Assembly (NCBI GenBank): GCA_026419775.2
Contig: JAOPGA020000643.1
Location: 1-23,951, forward strand
Length of the DNA stretch: 23,951 bases
Origin: Acrasis kona
Taxonomy: Eukaryota; Heterolobosea; Eutetramitea; Acrasida; Acrasidae
Direction: 5' to 3'
The first letter of the stretch is position 1, and every line of letters begins with the position of its first letter. The translations under genes and the position numbers were made by a program. This document shows, one piece after another, positions 1 through 9,193 of this stretch. The notes below the pieces were generated by a model. The model did no database searches. It saw only the letters and a program-made list of their open reading frames with translations, and was not told where the DNA came from.

Positions 1-1
1 T

Positions 2-844
2 CACGACGAAGTTCCATCTCCAACACTAAAATCCAAAAAGAAGTCGACTGCGAAAAAGATTGAAACAGACCATGCACAAGTTGCGTCGCCGCCTCAAACA
101 AGTACAACGGCACCAACGAACCTCACAGAGCAAGTCACGCCCGCTCCAACGGTAGAAACAAAAATAGAGACGGCGGTGGATGCAAACAAACAGCCCGAAC
201 AGAACCAGCCCCAAACGAACGAGATGGCACACGAGCGTAACGAAAATGAAGTTTTAATTACAAACGAAGCAATCAAACAAGAAACCATCCAAGAGCAAGA
301 AGCGAGCACTCAAACCAAGTCGAACAAAAAAAAAGTCCAACCAGCACCGCCAAAGGAGATTACCATCGGGTCCAACAAGAGGAAAAGAGTGCATCACGCT
401 GGTTCAGGAAGTGACTCGGAGGACGATCAGCAGCAACAGCAGCAGCAGCAGCAGCAGCAACAACAACAAGAGCTGACACCTTCTCAAGAATCAAACGTTA
501 AAAAACAAATCAAAAATTTAATGTTCGGCGTGATCGAAAAAGTCAAGAAGGAAGACAAATCAGAGTGGTTCATGAAGCCCGTCACCTTGAAACAAGCTCC
601 CGGCTACAAGGATTACATTTATCAAAGAACCGATTTGAAAACCATTTACGATCACGTCACAAAAGGCAATATTAATAGCGTCAAGATGCTTTGGAAGAAT
701 TTAATCGTCATGTTCATGAATGCAATCATGTTCAATTCGTACGAATCCGAACCCCATATGGACGCGTTGAATATTAGAGCAAAGTGCAGGAGATGGATTG
801 ACGATGCTGAGAGGGAAGAGGAAAAGATCAGGTCGCAAATGTAA
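2..844 (+). CDS. BRD8-like bromodomain protein, C-terminal part (5' end outside window)
   Basis: The frame is open from base 2 to a TAA at 842-844 (280 codons), so the gene begins upstream and the window has only its C-terminus. The first half is low-complexity, rich in K, T, P, E and Q, with a KRKR nuclear-localisation-like patch, then a run of 14 glutamines (428-469, mostly CAG). The last ~110 residues read as a bromodomain: a PGYKDYIY segment like the ZA loop, a TDLKTIYDHV helix, and NAIMFNS carrying the conserved acetyl-lysine-binding Asn (codon 734-736). The APGY and LMF-NA-MYNS-type pattern is closest, from memory, to BRD8, a subunit of the TIP60/NuA4 histone acetyltransferase complex. 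I infer a nuclear chromatin reader. It is the only clearly host-type gene here and has no internal breaks. The BRD8 assignment is less certain than the bromodomain. Confidence 0.8.
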   Translation, partial: HDEVPSPTLKSKKKSTAKKIETDHAQVASPPQTSTTAPTNLTEQVTPAPTVETKIETAVDANKQPEQNQPQTNEMAHERNENEVLITNEAIKQETIQEQEASTQTKSNKKKVQPAPPKEITIGSNKRKRVHHAGSGSDSEDDQQQQQQQQQQQQQQELTPSQESNVKKQIKNLMFGVIEKVKKEDKSEWFMKPVTLKQAPGYKDYIYQRTDLKTIYDHVTKGNINSVKMLWKNLIVMFMNAIMFNSYESEPHMDALNIRAKCRRWIDDAEREEEKIRSQM

Positions 845-854
845 ACAAGTTTGT

Positions 855-860
855 AATAAA
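855..860 (+). terminator. AATAAA poly(A) signal of the bromodomain gene
   Basis: AATAAA lies 11 bases after the TAA stop; a second AATAAA follows at about 922. Either could direct 3' end formation of the bromodomain transcript. Confidence 0.5.
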
Positions 861-1339
861 TTATTTTAATGTTTATATTTATTTCCGTGTCTTTATTGTC
901 TGGAGCAGTCAAATTAGCCAAATAAATATTTACAAAAAATCAATTTGTTGTGGGGGCCGAACAAGCAGAGGGCCCTGATAACACCTGCGGGAGGAAATAA
1001 TGTATTAGGAAATAGATGGCCGCCCCTAATAAACGATGCTATATTGTAAATTTTTGTCCAATAAAAAGCCTCCCCATTCATTCTATTTTTGAATTAATGG
1101 CAAGTCGCTCTGTTCTTCGCAATGTCACACATTTTATCAAAGTGTGACGTATCACAGCATTTTGAGTAGAGGGACGCAATATTATTCCAACTCACGTTGT
1201 GTAAAGAGCCAAGAACTTCAATCCAAAATGGATTTTGTGTCTTTCGATGCCTCCTAAGAAATGCTTTTGAAAAGGCAAATACAAGCTCGCATGAATTAAG
1301 CTCGCTCGAGTATGTCGGAAGAAAAATAGGAGTAATACC

Positions 1340-1543
1340 GGGGAGCGGCAGGAATTATCTTTTCAATATTTCTAGTGGGGGGTATACAATGATTTCGGTT
1401 CAAAGTAGGGAGGTCAAAAGAGGAGCGGCAGGAATCATCTTTTCTTTAAGTAAACATGATTTTGTTTTTGGAGGGGGGTTAGAAATGATTAAAATTAAAA
1501 ATTTTCGAGGGGGGGTGGGTAAAAATGATACTTGCCGCTCCCC
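1340..1543. repeat. G-run block with GGAGCGGCAGGAAT repeats and flanking inverted repeat
   Basis: The motif GGAGCGGCAGGAAT[T/C]ATCTTTTC occurs near 1342 and again near 1421. Runs of six or seven G follow at about 1376, 1474 and 1509. The block opens with GGGGAGCGGCA (1340-1350) and closes with its exact complement TGCCGCTCCCC (1533-1543). It could be a small non-autonomous element or a local duplication with G-quadruplex potential. No function is evident. Confidence 0.4.
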
Positions 1544-2029
1544 ACCATGTGCATCAAAGATCAACATCATGGGCTCGAGGGTATCCTCCGCAGCGTGAGT
1601 TCGGGCATTAACAAATAATCGCCCCTACCAAGATATCCTGATTCAATAGCATGTTCACTACTTCCTGTACTGTTGAAAGCGGATACTGGGCTACATGTAT
1701 GAAAACTAATTCACAAATCTTGCTTTTGTTTTCTGTTTGTTTTCTAAATCCTCCCCAACCTTTGTTGTGATAATTGTTAATCAATAACTGAACGAGTACA
1801 TGTTGGAAATACTTTCATTGCTTCCTTAACGCTATGCTTGTCTTTACTCCTTGCTCTTGATGGCTGCTTTGTCATTTTGTTCTGTATTGTTAAGTGCAGA
1901 TTGAAGGTAATTTTGAATCAACCAGCAAAAATAGATCAACATTGCCGAACAAGAGGAACGTGTTCACGATGTACTATCACCATATTACACATACATCAAA
2001 AATAGAACCTACACATATAGGAAATGATT

Positions 2030-2100
2030 AGATTCCTTGCATCATTATAGTCAAAGTAACAGATTCCTTACACTATTTTTGTTAAGGTAAAAGATTCTTT
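2030..2100. repeat. Three imperfect ~31-bp tandem units
   Basis: AGATTCCTTGC (2030), AGATTCCTTAC (2061) and AGATTCTTTT (2092) recur every ~31 bases with related sequence between them. They lie just upstream of the TATA box at 2158, so they may be promoter-proximal, or simply a degenerate minisatellite. Confidence 0.35.
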
Positions 2101-2157
2101 TGTTTTTCTACATTAATGGCTTACTAATATTTTTTACTGATATGTAGATAATGAGGG

Positions 2158-2165
2158 TATAAAAG
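2158..2165 (+). promoter_or_regulatory. TATA box (TATAAAAG)
   Basis: A consensus TATAAAAG lies 58 bases upstream of the ATG at 2216, at a spacing that fits RNA polymerase II initiation near 2190. The A/C-rich leader before the ATG (CAAACAACCAACAAAACACAAACAAGC) is typical of an efficient 5' untranslated region. Confidence 0.55.
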
Positions 2166-2215
2166 CGGGCTATATTCATCTATTGCAGCAAACAACCAAC
2201 AAAACACAAACAAGC

Positions 2216-2740
2216 ATGTCCAGAGACAAACAAGCGCAAAGAAGCACCAGAGCCCGTCAAGCAAATCAGGATCCAGACTTTTATTATGGTCCTTTAAGTG
2301 CTGAAGACAACCCACCAACACCATCCAGCGACAATGAACTCTTTGATGAGATCAACCATGAAGAACTTGAGCAAGCAGCTAAATTCCAGGCTTCTGTCTT
2401 TGAGGCCTCATACAATACCCATCAAGAGGAGAATGAGAGACATACAAGTAGTAGCACTCCAAAGAGGGCAAATCTAGAGGACAGTGAGAGAGAATCTGAT
2501 GAGCATGATGAAGATACCAAGCAAAGGCGCGCTGAGGCATTGGAAATACGCAGACAAGAGAGAAAATTAGAGGCAGAGGAACGCGCACAAGTTTGTGAGG
2601 AAAAAAGGAAAATTAAGCAACAAGAACGTGAAACTTTGTGGTATTTTACCACACGCCCGCTCAAATGGGTAGAATTTCGAACGAGTGTGGAGTGTAGGGA
2701 AATAATTGTCTTTATTGGCCAACTGTTTAAAAATGAGTGA
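2216..2740 (+). CDS. Charged coiled-coil protein of unknown family
   Basis: I start at the ATG at 2216, behind a TATA box and an A/C-rich leader, rather than at the non-ATG codon at 2183. The product is about 174 residues. An acidic, proline-containing N-terminal part is followed by a strongly charged helical segment (about residues 95-145, Arg/Glu/Lys-rich) likely to form a coiled coil. The last ~30 residues look less natural and may be out of frame: coding character jumps to the overlapping frame starting near 2733. The two may therefore be one gene broken by a frameshift around 2630-2735, or joined by an intron I cannot define. Family not recognised; a transposon accessory or ORF1-like protein is possible. 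Confidence 0.5.
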   Translation: MSRDKQAQRSTRARQANQDPDFYYGPLSAEDNPPTPSSDNELFDEINHEELEQAAKFQASVFEASYNTHQEENERHTSSSTPKRANLEDSERESDEHDEDTKQRRAEALEIRRQERKLEAEERAQVCEEKRKIKQQERETLWYFTTRPLKWVEFRTSVECREIIVFIGQLFKNE

Positions 2741-3366
2741 TGAGTATGCGCACAAGAGGTTCTTAAGCAAGCACGTGTACATTCCTGTTAAAGAAAAAGA
2801 CAAAGAGATGGAAATCATGCAGAAAACATTTGTAGACATGATAAACATTAGAGGACTTGCTGCTCCTAATTTGGATTTATGCCCGAAGAATGTCATTAAC
2901 AGCGCATTTCTACCTGCAACTTTATTACAAGAAAAGAAAAGACCTGGCCCAGATAAGAGTGAGGAAAGTGGACCACCAAAAAAGAAAGGACGCTCAACCC
3001 AAAATGACCAAATAGTGCAGTCATTTAGTCAGCTATCCGAAAATGAAAAAATAGCCATTGCTGAAAGGACACCACCACCATTTGTAAAGCCTTCAACTAT
3101 TGAAAGGTACTCAAGAGACAATCAAAAGACTGTTGACGATCTAGTACGTTTTTTTGAGCATTTACTATCAATGGGACAAGAACCCTGTGAAGTACCACTC
3201 AGCAATCAATTATTTTTTGCTTCAAGATAAGAACATCCAAACATGCAATCTATCTGGCTATAAGAAAATCAAGAATTCATTGAAAAAATGGGTCTCCAAT
3301 CCTTCAAAGGCTGAGGTCCTACCTTCTGAGACAATATACCAAATATTGTTGCAGCTCGTCGCGTAG
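2706..3366 (+). pseudogene. Continuation of the 2216 gene: NLS-bearing unknown protein with a frameshift
   Basis: An open frame (first ATG 2733) runs to a TAA at 3230. It encodes a hydrophilic protein with a basic KEKKRPGPDK...PPKKKGRS stretch that resembles a bipartite nuclear-localisation signal. Near 3180 coding character moves to the frame open from 3154 to a TAG at 3366 (Lys-rich, KKIKNSLKKWVSNPSKAEV). This suggests a single protein of about 350 residues or more, with the 2216 frame, broken by two frameshifts. The last ~50 bases overlap a minus-strand frame in convergent orientation. No domain recognised. Confidence 0.4.
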
Positions 3367-3740
3367 CCTTTTAAAAACAACAGCAGAGCCCACTGTTGCG
3401 TCACCAATTAACAGCCTCACTCTGGAGTTTTCTTGAAAGTGTGGGATAATGGGTGTTAATGTTTGAAGTGGTTGATCCAGATTCGCAGTTTGTTGTTCTT
3501 TCTGTGGTTTGTCTTTGACTTTTGGAAAAAGTTCCTTTTTGTATTTTTGCACCATTTCTATTAGTTGAATTTTATTTAATTTGGATAGCTTTCGGTCTTC
3601 TTTGCAGAGTTGCTTCTTGTTCTCCTTTAAAAACCTCTTGATATGATCTCTTAATAGATTTGTTCCATTTGTTGCTTTCAAGTGCTGCCTTGATTTCTTT
3701 TTCCATTTTTTGTTGTTTTATATCCTCCTTGATTCTTTCC
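3319..3740 (-). pseudogene. Lys-rich helical protein of unknown family, frameshifted
   Basis: On the minus strand a frame beginning ATG at 3706 (peptide MEKEIKAALESNKWNKSIK) has clear coding character, then stops. From about 3660 the adjacent frame continues with RFLKENKKQL and LNKIQLIEMVQKYKKELFP down to the stop at 3319. Together they suggest one small basic, helical protein of about 120-140 residues with a frameshift. It is divergently oriented to the gene at 3805 across an 18-bp palindrome, and convergent with the plus-strand frame ending at 3366. No family recognised; being surrounded by transposon remains, it may be an element-encoded accessory protein. Confidence 0.4.
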
Positions 3741-3761
3741 TTTTTGAAGTGTGTTCAAACA

Positions 3762-3779
3762 TCCGGTTGATCAACCGGA
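3762..3779. promoter_or_regulatory. 18-bp perfect palindrome between divergent genes
   Basis: TCCGGTTGATCAACCGGA is perfectly self-complementary. It sits between the divergent frames at 3740(-) and 3805(+), about 25 bases before the plus-strand ATG. A symmetric site there could bind a dimeric factor or an element's own transposase. Function is inferred only from symmetry and position. Confidence 0.4.
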
Positions 3780-3804
3780 AACAAAAACTTCAAGTTCCAG
3801 TTAA

Positions 3805-4607
3805 ATGTCAAAAGAAAGAAGCCAACACAGAAGAATCAACCAACACTTTTTTTCTATTGGTATACAGCACCCACAAACTGTAAAACTATCAAAAAGATTA
3901 CCGGATATTGAGGCACCAGCACACGTTTTGGATTTGTCTAGTGATAGTTCAGATGATGAGATTGGAAGTTTAGGAGACCATTATGAGTTAAGAGGCAACA
4001 ATATCACTTTTGACGAAAATGAAGACCCTATTTTGTAAGAAATTGACAAAGACACCAATGAGACTGATTTGAGGCAGTCTTGAGTCACATGTTTAAGAAT
4101 GAAGATGATGACAAGCATATTAATGAAATAATATCCTCTGCAACCAAAACTAAGCAAACCAGTGAAATTAAATATGGAATAGAGACTCCGATCTATAAGG
4201 ACTCTGACGTATCCCTTCACACAGCCATAACAATCATCATGTCCCTATTCACAACAATGGGTATTTCTGTTTCAAGATGGACAGAATTTCTATACTTTCT
4301 TAATATATTGCTTCCTTCAGGCCACAAGATCCTAACTACAAGATACACATTTGAATCATACTGTCAATCGTCTGTTCCAATAAAGGAAATTCACAAATGC
4401 TGTACTTGCGGAAAACGTAATGATAACGCACTCTGTAACTGTGGAACCAAGATGAAAGACTACTTTTTAAATAGAAGCTTGACCCAGACATTAACAGATC
4501 GCTTACAGGATGATGTGTTTTTCAAAAAAGCTGAGTATTACAAAAGCACATTTAAAGCAGAAGAAGGGATCATGAAAGACATTTATGACGGAACAACATA
4601 CTTTTAA
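3805..4607 (+). pseudogene. Tnp2/CACTA-like transposase, N-terminal portion, broken
   Basis: An ATG at 3805 opens a 77-codon frame with an acidic, Ser-rich segment (LSSDSSDDEIG) ending at TAA 4036-4038. Coding continues past that stop for ~14 codons and then in the frame open from 4080 to TAA 4607. The second part has a helical HTAITIIMSLF segment, a conserved-looking LNILLPSGHK stretch, then paired Cys (KCCTCGK, LCNCGTK) and a FLNRSLTQTLTDRL segment. From memory this order (helical region, LLP motif, Cys knuckle, L..L helix) matches the region preceding the catalytic core of Tnp2-like transposases. The DDE core itself is missing, so this is a 3'-truncated, frame-broken relic. Confidence 0.45.
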
Positions 4608-4642
4608 ATTTTGGGGAGCGCCATATTATTTGACGCAGCGTG

Positions 4643-4816
4643 GAATTGAAGGCAGCTCTAACTCCGACCATTTATGCTAGTTTGCTAGGATATGTTAGTA
4701 TGGACACTTTCAAGCGATTCAACAAGCACTTTAGAGTTCTCAAGCCTCTCTCTGTACTCCGAAAAATTTCTACAATACTCATGGAAACTTCCCGTTCCAT
4801 TTAGACTGCTCGATGT
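4643..4816 (+). pseudogene. Short coding scrap with LRKISTILMETS motif (possible retroelement C-terminus)
   Basis: The frame from 4643 encodes about 53 residues, including YVSMDTFKRFNKHF and KPLSVLRKISTILMETS, then a TAG at 4802-4804, then TARC. The same peptide, encoded with different synonymous codons, occurs on the minus strand inside the 12822-13018 insert, where the TAG position is TGG (Trp). The ...SIW-x-x-RC ending resembles the region near the C-terminus of many non-LTR reverse transcriptases, but that is a weak memory-based match. The stop and truncation mark it as a relic. Confidence 0.35.
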
Positions 4817-4919
4817 GTTTACAAGTCAAATTGTGAACACGAGCAATCACCTTCTCGGGAAATGGTTGTAAGTGGTTGACCACGACACGTGTATATTCAC
4901 AAGTGTGGTGTGTGAAGTA

Positions 4920-6805
4920 CAGGTACGAATATGCTGATTGAGTTGAAGTTAAATTTTGATTTTTTCTAGAGTAATATAGGTCAGCATGCTCAAATATACG
5001 TATCGGCGATTTTCGTCCTTTGTTTTTCAACTTCACCTAAGAGTCAGTGAAAGTTGATTCTTTAATTCCCGATACGAATATTTGAGCTTTTTAAGCATAA
5101 TGGCTCAGAAACAAATCAAAAATCATTAAGCTTGGGTTTAAGTCGAAATTAATTTTTGATTTTTTTCCTAAGTAATATAGGTCAGAATCCTCAAAAATGT
5201 GTATCTGGAGTTTTTGTTATTGACTTTTTTACTTCAGCATAAGTTAACAAAGGTCACTTTTGAAATTCCCGATACGAAGATTTAAGCTTTTTAAGCATAC
5301 TAGCATAAGAAAAAATCAAAAATCAAAAAAACTTGGGTTTGGATCGAAATTAATTTTTAATTTTTTACTGAAGAAATATAGGTCGATATGTTCAAATATA
5401 CGTATTCGGAGTTTCCTTTCCTCACTTTTCAACTTCACTTTGTAGTCAGTGAAAGTCGATTCTTAAATTCCCGATACGAAGATTTAAGCTTTTTAAGCAT
5501 AATTGACAAGAAAAAAATCAAAAATCAAAAAGTTTGGGTTTGTGTCAGATTCAAATTTTAATTTTTTACTGAGAGAATATAGGTTAAGATGTTCAAATAT
5601 TCATATCGGGAGTTTTGGTCACTGGGATTTTAACTTCGTCTTCGAGTCAGCCAAAGTCGATTCTTAAATTCCCGATACGAATATTTGGGCTTCTAAAGCA
5701 TAATGGCTCAGGAAAAAAATCAAAAATCGTTAAGCTTGAGTTAGAGTCGAATTTTGATTTTATTTAGAGCTATTACATTTAAAAAGATCAAATTATTATA
5801 TCGGAAAATTAATTTCAGAGTGATTAAAGTAAAGATAAACTACGAATACATATGTTTGAGCATTTTAACCTATATTACTTCAGAATAAAATTTAAAATCG
5901 ATTTTAAAACAAACCCAAACTTTTTGATTTTGATTTTATACTGAGCTGTTATGCTTAGGAAGCTCAAATATTCGTATCGGGAATTTAAGAATCAACTCTC
6001 ATTTACTCAAAGGTGAGGTTGAAAAGTTAGGGACGAAAACTCCGAATACGTATATTCGAGCATTTTGATGTATGTTTGTTCTTAAAAAAATCAAAAATTA
6101 AATTCGACCTAAACCCAAACTTTTTGATTTTTGATTTTTTTCTGAGCCATTATACTTAGGAAGCTCAAATATACGTATCGGGAATTAAAGAATCGACTCT
6201 CACTGACTCAAAGGTGAAGTTATAAAGCTGGAGACGAAAATTCCCGATACGTATATTTAGGCGTTTTAACCCATATTACTCCAGTAAAATCAAAAATTAA
6301 TTTCGAACCAAACCCAAGTTTTTTGATTTTTTTATGTTAGCACGCTTAAGAACCTCTAAATTTCGTATCGGGAATTTTAAAAGTAACTTATGTTAACTTG
6401 TGCTGAAGTATAAAAGCTAGAAACAGAAACTCTAGATACGCATATTTGAGCATTCTGACCTATAATACTCCAGGAAAAAATCAAAAATTAATTTCGAACC
6501 AAACCCAAGCTTAACGATTTTTGATTTTTTCTTGAGCCATTATACTAAAGAAGCTCGAATATTCGTATCGGGAATTTAAGAATCGACTCTCACTGACTCA
6601 AAGGTAAAGTTGAATAACTAGGTACAAAAACTCCCGATACGTATGTTTGGGCATTCTGACCTATATTACTCCAGAAAAAAATCAAAAATTAATTTCGAAC
6701 CAAACCCAAGCTAAACGATTTTTGATTTGTTTCTGAGCCATTATGCTTGGGAAGCTCAAATAATCGTATCGGGAATTAAAGAATCGACTTTCACTGACCT
6801 AATTA
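4920..6805. repeat. Inverted array of ~200-bp satellite-like units
   Basis: The box TTCCCGATACGAA starts at 5066, 5266, 5468 and 5669 (spacing 200-202). Its complement (TTCGTATCGGGAA or one-base variants) starts at 5971, 6172, 6362, 6562 and 6763 (spacing 190-201). Each unit also carries (A)TCAAAAAT tracts, AAGCTTGGGTTT-like boxes, TAATATAGGTCAG-like boxes and TCACTGACT, with an internal partial dyad (GATACGAATATTTGAGC facing TCAAATATACGTATC). The array is therefore four direct units followed by five inverted units, meeting near 5800-5860 as a nearly 1.9-kb imperfect palindrome. It has no convincing genes. It may be a satellite, the subterminal repeats of a large DNA transposon, or a foldback element. 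Confidence 0.8.
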
Positions 6806-6877
6806 AATAATTTTCCATTACGAAGTTGACCGGTTCATACTTTTCAATTTCGGTACGATTTTGGGTATTGCGATACG

Positions 6878-7532
6878 GTAATTATAACAGTTTACAACAT
6901 TACTAATGACTCAAGGGTTGAGGAGAGAAGGTTGTCTCCTTCTTCTGAGGAAGACGTTGAAGAAGCAGTAAGCAGCTCAACTGGCAAACACAAACAACAA
7001 AGCTACAACAATGTGCTACACTCTAAGAAAGCAATAGTCAGAAGAGCATTTACTTGTGCCAAAGAAACTCTGTACTTCAATTCGGCAGTCTATTATAATG
7101 AACAGATCAAGGTCCTGCAGAAAGAGAGAGAAGAGAAGAAAGCACTACAAAAGTAGCGGGCTAGGCAATTGGAAGAGGAATAGCATAGTGAGTATTGCGC
7201 TAAGAATATCTCGCATCCAAGACCACATAAAGCTTAGTAAACAGTCTTTGTCGTCATTAGACACTAATAAACTATCAGTTCTTCCACCGCCAGTATCAAC
7301 AAAAGATTCTGTAAATGTTTCAATGCAAGCAAACATTGTAAATATTTCCCTGGCTCAAGCTCCAGAAATCAAGACACTGAAGTACAAGATCAAGAGCCTT
7401 GAGAGAATTGTTTCTTCTTTGGTGCGTAAAACAGTGGAGGTATTTGGAGACTTTACTATGGCTGAGCCAGATACTCCTTTTACAAAGATACCGCCGCAAC
7501 ATAACTGCAGATTTGTGGCCATTGGTATATAG
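6878..7532 (+). pseudogene. Coiled-coil protein relic with in-frame TAG codons
   Basis: Coding character starts near 6890 (RVEERRLSPSSEEDVEEA) and runs through a charged coiled coil (LQKEREEKKALQK). It is interrupted by TAG at 7154-7156, TAG at 7181-7183 and TAG-TAA at 7235-7240, although the residues between the stops (RARQLEEE, HSEYCAKN) keep the same character. Near 7240 coding moves to another frame (SLDTNKLSV ... KYKIKSLERIVSSLVRK) that stops at 7532. No domain is recognised. Position upstream of SR-rich and reverse-transcriptase relics suggests a retroelement ORF1-like protein, but an independent gene cannot be excluded. Confidence 0.45.
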
Positions 7533-7627
7533 GGTCATATCAGATCATTTGAAAGAGCGTGCAAAACTGTGTTAGTCATGTTAAAAAATGGTCTTCATGT
7601 AAGGTATTCAACGACCTGTGTACCTTG

Positions 7628-7682
7628 TTGTACATTTCAGATAATTATTTGTACATTTCAGAAAACCTTTGTACATTTCAGA
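7628..7682 (+). repeat. Three copies of TTGTACATTTCAGA
   Basis: Identical 14-mers start at 7628, 7649 and 7669, spaced 20-21 bases apart. The copies are exact while the spacers differ. They may be a short untranslated-region repeat or protein/RNA-binding sites. Confidence 0.6.
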
Positions 7683-8046
7683 TATCCGCAGCCTATGGGT
7701 GTTGTAATATATGGACGGTTCAGGTTTAGGATAATAACCCATTCTAGGTATTATCCACAGTGTTCCTATTTGAGTATAACAAGAATCCAGTAATGAGCTC
7801 CGCAGGCACTATAAAGTGACAAGGAGCGCAACAGAATAAATAACTAAAATATATTGATAACTCAAACTACTGTTCTTTGTATTACCGGACCTTACGTTTT
7901 TTGTCACAATAGGATACAAGCTTAGTCTAGACAGCCCTAGCATTGCATACTCCTGCTACAATTATTTTGAGGCTCAAAGAATTACAAATATTTCTAACAT
8001 TGATCGCCGCCATCCGTTTTTTGTAACGTTCTTAAGATGGTTTGTT
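7683..8046. other. No gene recognised
   Basis: About 360 bases between the 14-mer repeats and the next coding-like frame contain only short open stretches without codon-like character. No RNA gene or repeat was recognised. Confidence 0.4.
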
Positions 8047-9057
8047 ATGTACCATGGACTGTACTGTGTTAGTGCCTTTGACACTCAGCAAGAAGAGGAT
8101 TTGTTAGACAACTCGCTTTTTTTGAAAATGTACCAGAGAATTTTATCACAGATGACCAAGAACAGCAGCAAGAAAAATACATCTCTGAAAAAACTGAAAC
8201 TGTGGTTCAATTACATCTTGGTTGAGTTGAAAAGGAACAGCAAGAGAGCGCACAAAACCAAGCTAAAAGAGCGGTAAAAGATTGCACAAGGTTTCAACAT
8301 CAGACAGAGACCTTGCCAAGCAACTCAAGTTACAACTGTACAGTGAGTCCAGTCCCTTCAAACAGATCATTGTCTGCAAGAGATAATTTGGGGCAATTGG
8401 AAGCTCAGGAGTCACGCTTGAGGTTGTCTCCTGCTGGCCAGGCTGATAGGGAGTATGTTGACAGAGGAAGAGATGTTTACAATCATCATAACAGATGGTA
8501 ACCCTTTTACAAGTCAGAGAAGTAGGTCATATGATAGAAGAAGCCCTATCGCATACCACGGTAGCTCCTACAGCGGTGAGAGAGACAATAAGAGGTACTC
8601 TCACAGAAGATCACATAACAGAGAGCCCCCTAACAGATCATCATATAACATGTTTGAGAACTATGGAGGTACTCCCCAAGAAGGTCCCCTGAACGTAGGT
8701 CTACGCACAGAGATAGAAAAACACCACCAAGATCTCCAAATGGACATAGAAGAACATCAAGATCTCCAGCTAGACACAGAAAAACACAATCTTATATGTC
8801 ATCCTTCTTTTCGTCTCAAGGGTTGGGCTCCTACATTCCTTCCATCTGAATTCCTTATCGACAATGAAGTCTGTAGGGATGGTCAACGTATCTACGAGTA
8901 CATCCAAACCTCCTTCTCAAAAAGATATAACCCACCTGATCACCTCCCACCTATCCCCCAAGAATCAATTGATCTCCTCCGTCGTACTTCAACACCCTGG
9001 TTTGATGATGTTGTAACCAAAGACTTACAATGTGGAAGGTGGCATCTGAGAGATTGA
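8047..9057 (+). pseudogene. SR-rich (Arg/Ser) protein relic, probable retroelement ORF1-type
   Basis: Coding character passes through several frames. VSAFDTQQEEDLLDNSLF leads, after a run of seven T, into ENVPENFITDDQEQQQEKY, is interrupted by TGA at 8223-8225, and continues to 8501. Between about 8505 and 8675 the next frame gives RSRSYDRRSP and NKRYSHRRSHN. From about 8676 to 8849 the earlier frame resumes with RYSPRRSPERRSTHRDRKT and SRSPARHRKT. The frame to 9057 then adds a non-SR tail (GWAPTFLPSEF ... STPWFDDVVTKDLQCG). The repeated RS/SR dipeptides are a real compositional domain, of the kind used in RNA or protein binding. The frame switches show it is broken. It directly precedes the reverse transcriptase relic, so I infer it belongs to the same element. 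Confidence 0.45.
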
Positions 9058-9193
9058 AGTATGCAGTTCCGGGTAAGTTCCACGGTACTATAAATACAGA
9101 ACATACTATGTAAATAATATATCAAATAAAACAGTAACAAGCAGTTTGATACAAGTCTCCCTGTTACTAATACTATACATCTCATTATCCTCA

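Larger units (their letters stand above)
861..2150. other. Apparently non-coding region
   Basis: No convincing coding frame is seen. An open stretch at 1197-1598 is rich in G-run-encoded Gly and has no recognisable domain, so I do not call it a gene. Contents: a 7-bp stem hairpin (1124-1130 with 1142-1148, 11-base loop), a G-rich repeat block (1340-1543), and a weak 31-bp periodicity (2030-2100). Further AATAAA-like motifs occur near 1060. Confidence 0.5.

Noticed and set aside
1197-1598. 133-codon plus-strand open frame
   Set aside because: Glycine-rich because of G runs, no domain, crosses an inverted repeat; reads as chance.
5260-5445. Open frames inside the ~200-bp repeat array
   Set aside because: They arise from AT-rich repeat units; no consistent frame is kept between units.
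7056-7240. N-terminal half of the frame ending at 7532
   Set aside because: Here the coiled-coil reading in the adjacent frame is the coding one; only the part after ~7240 looks real.
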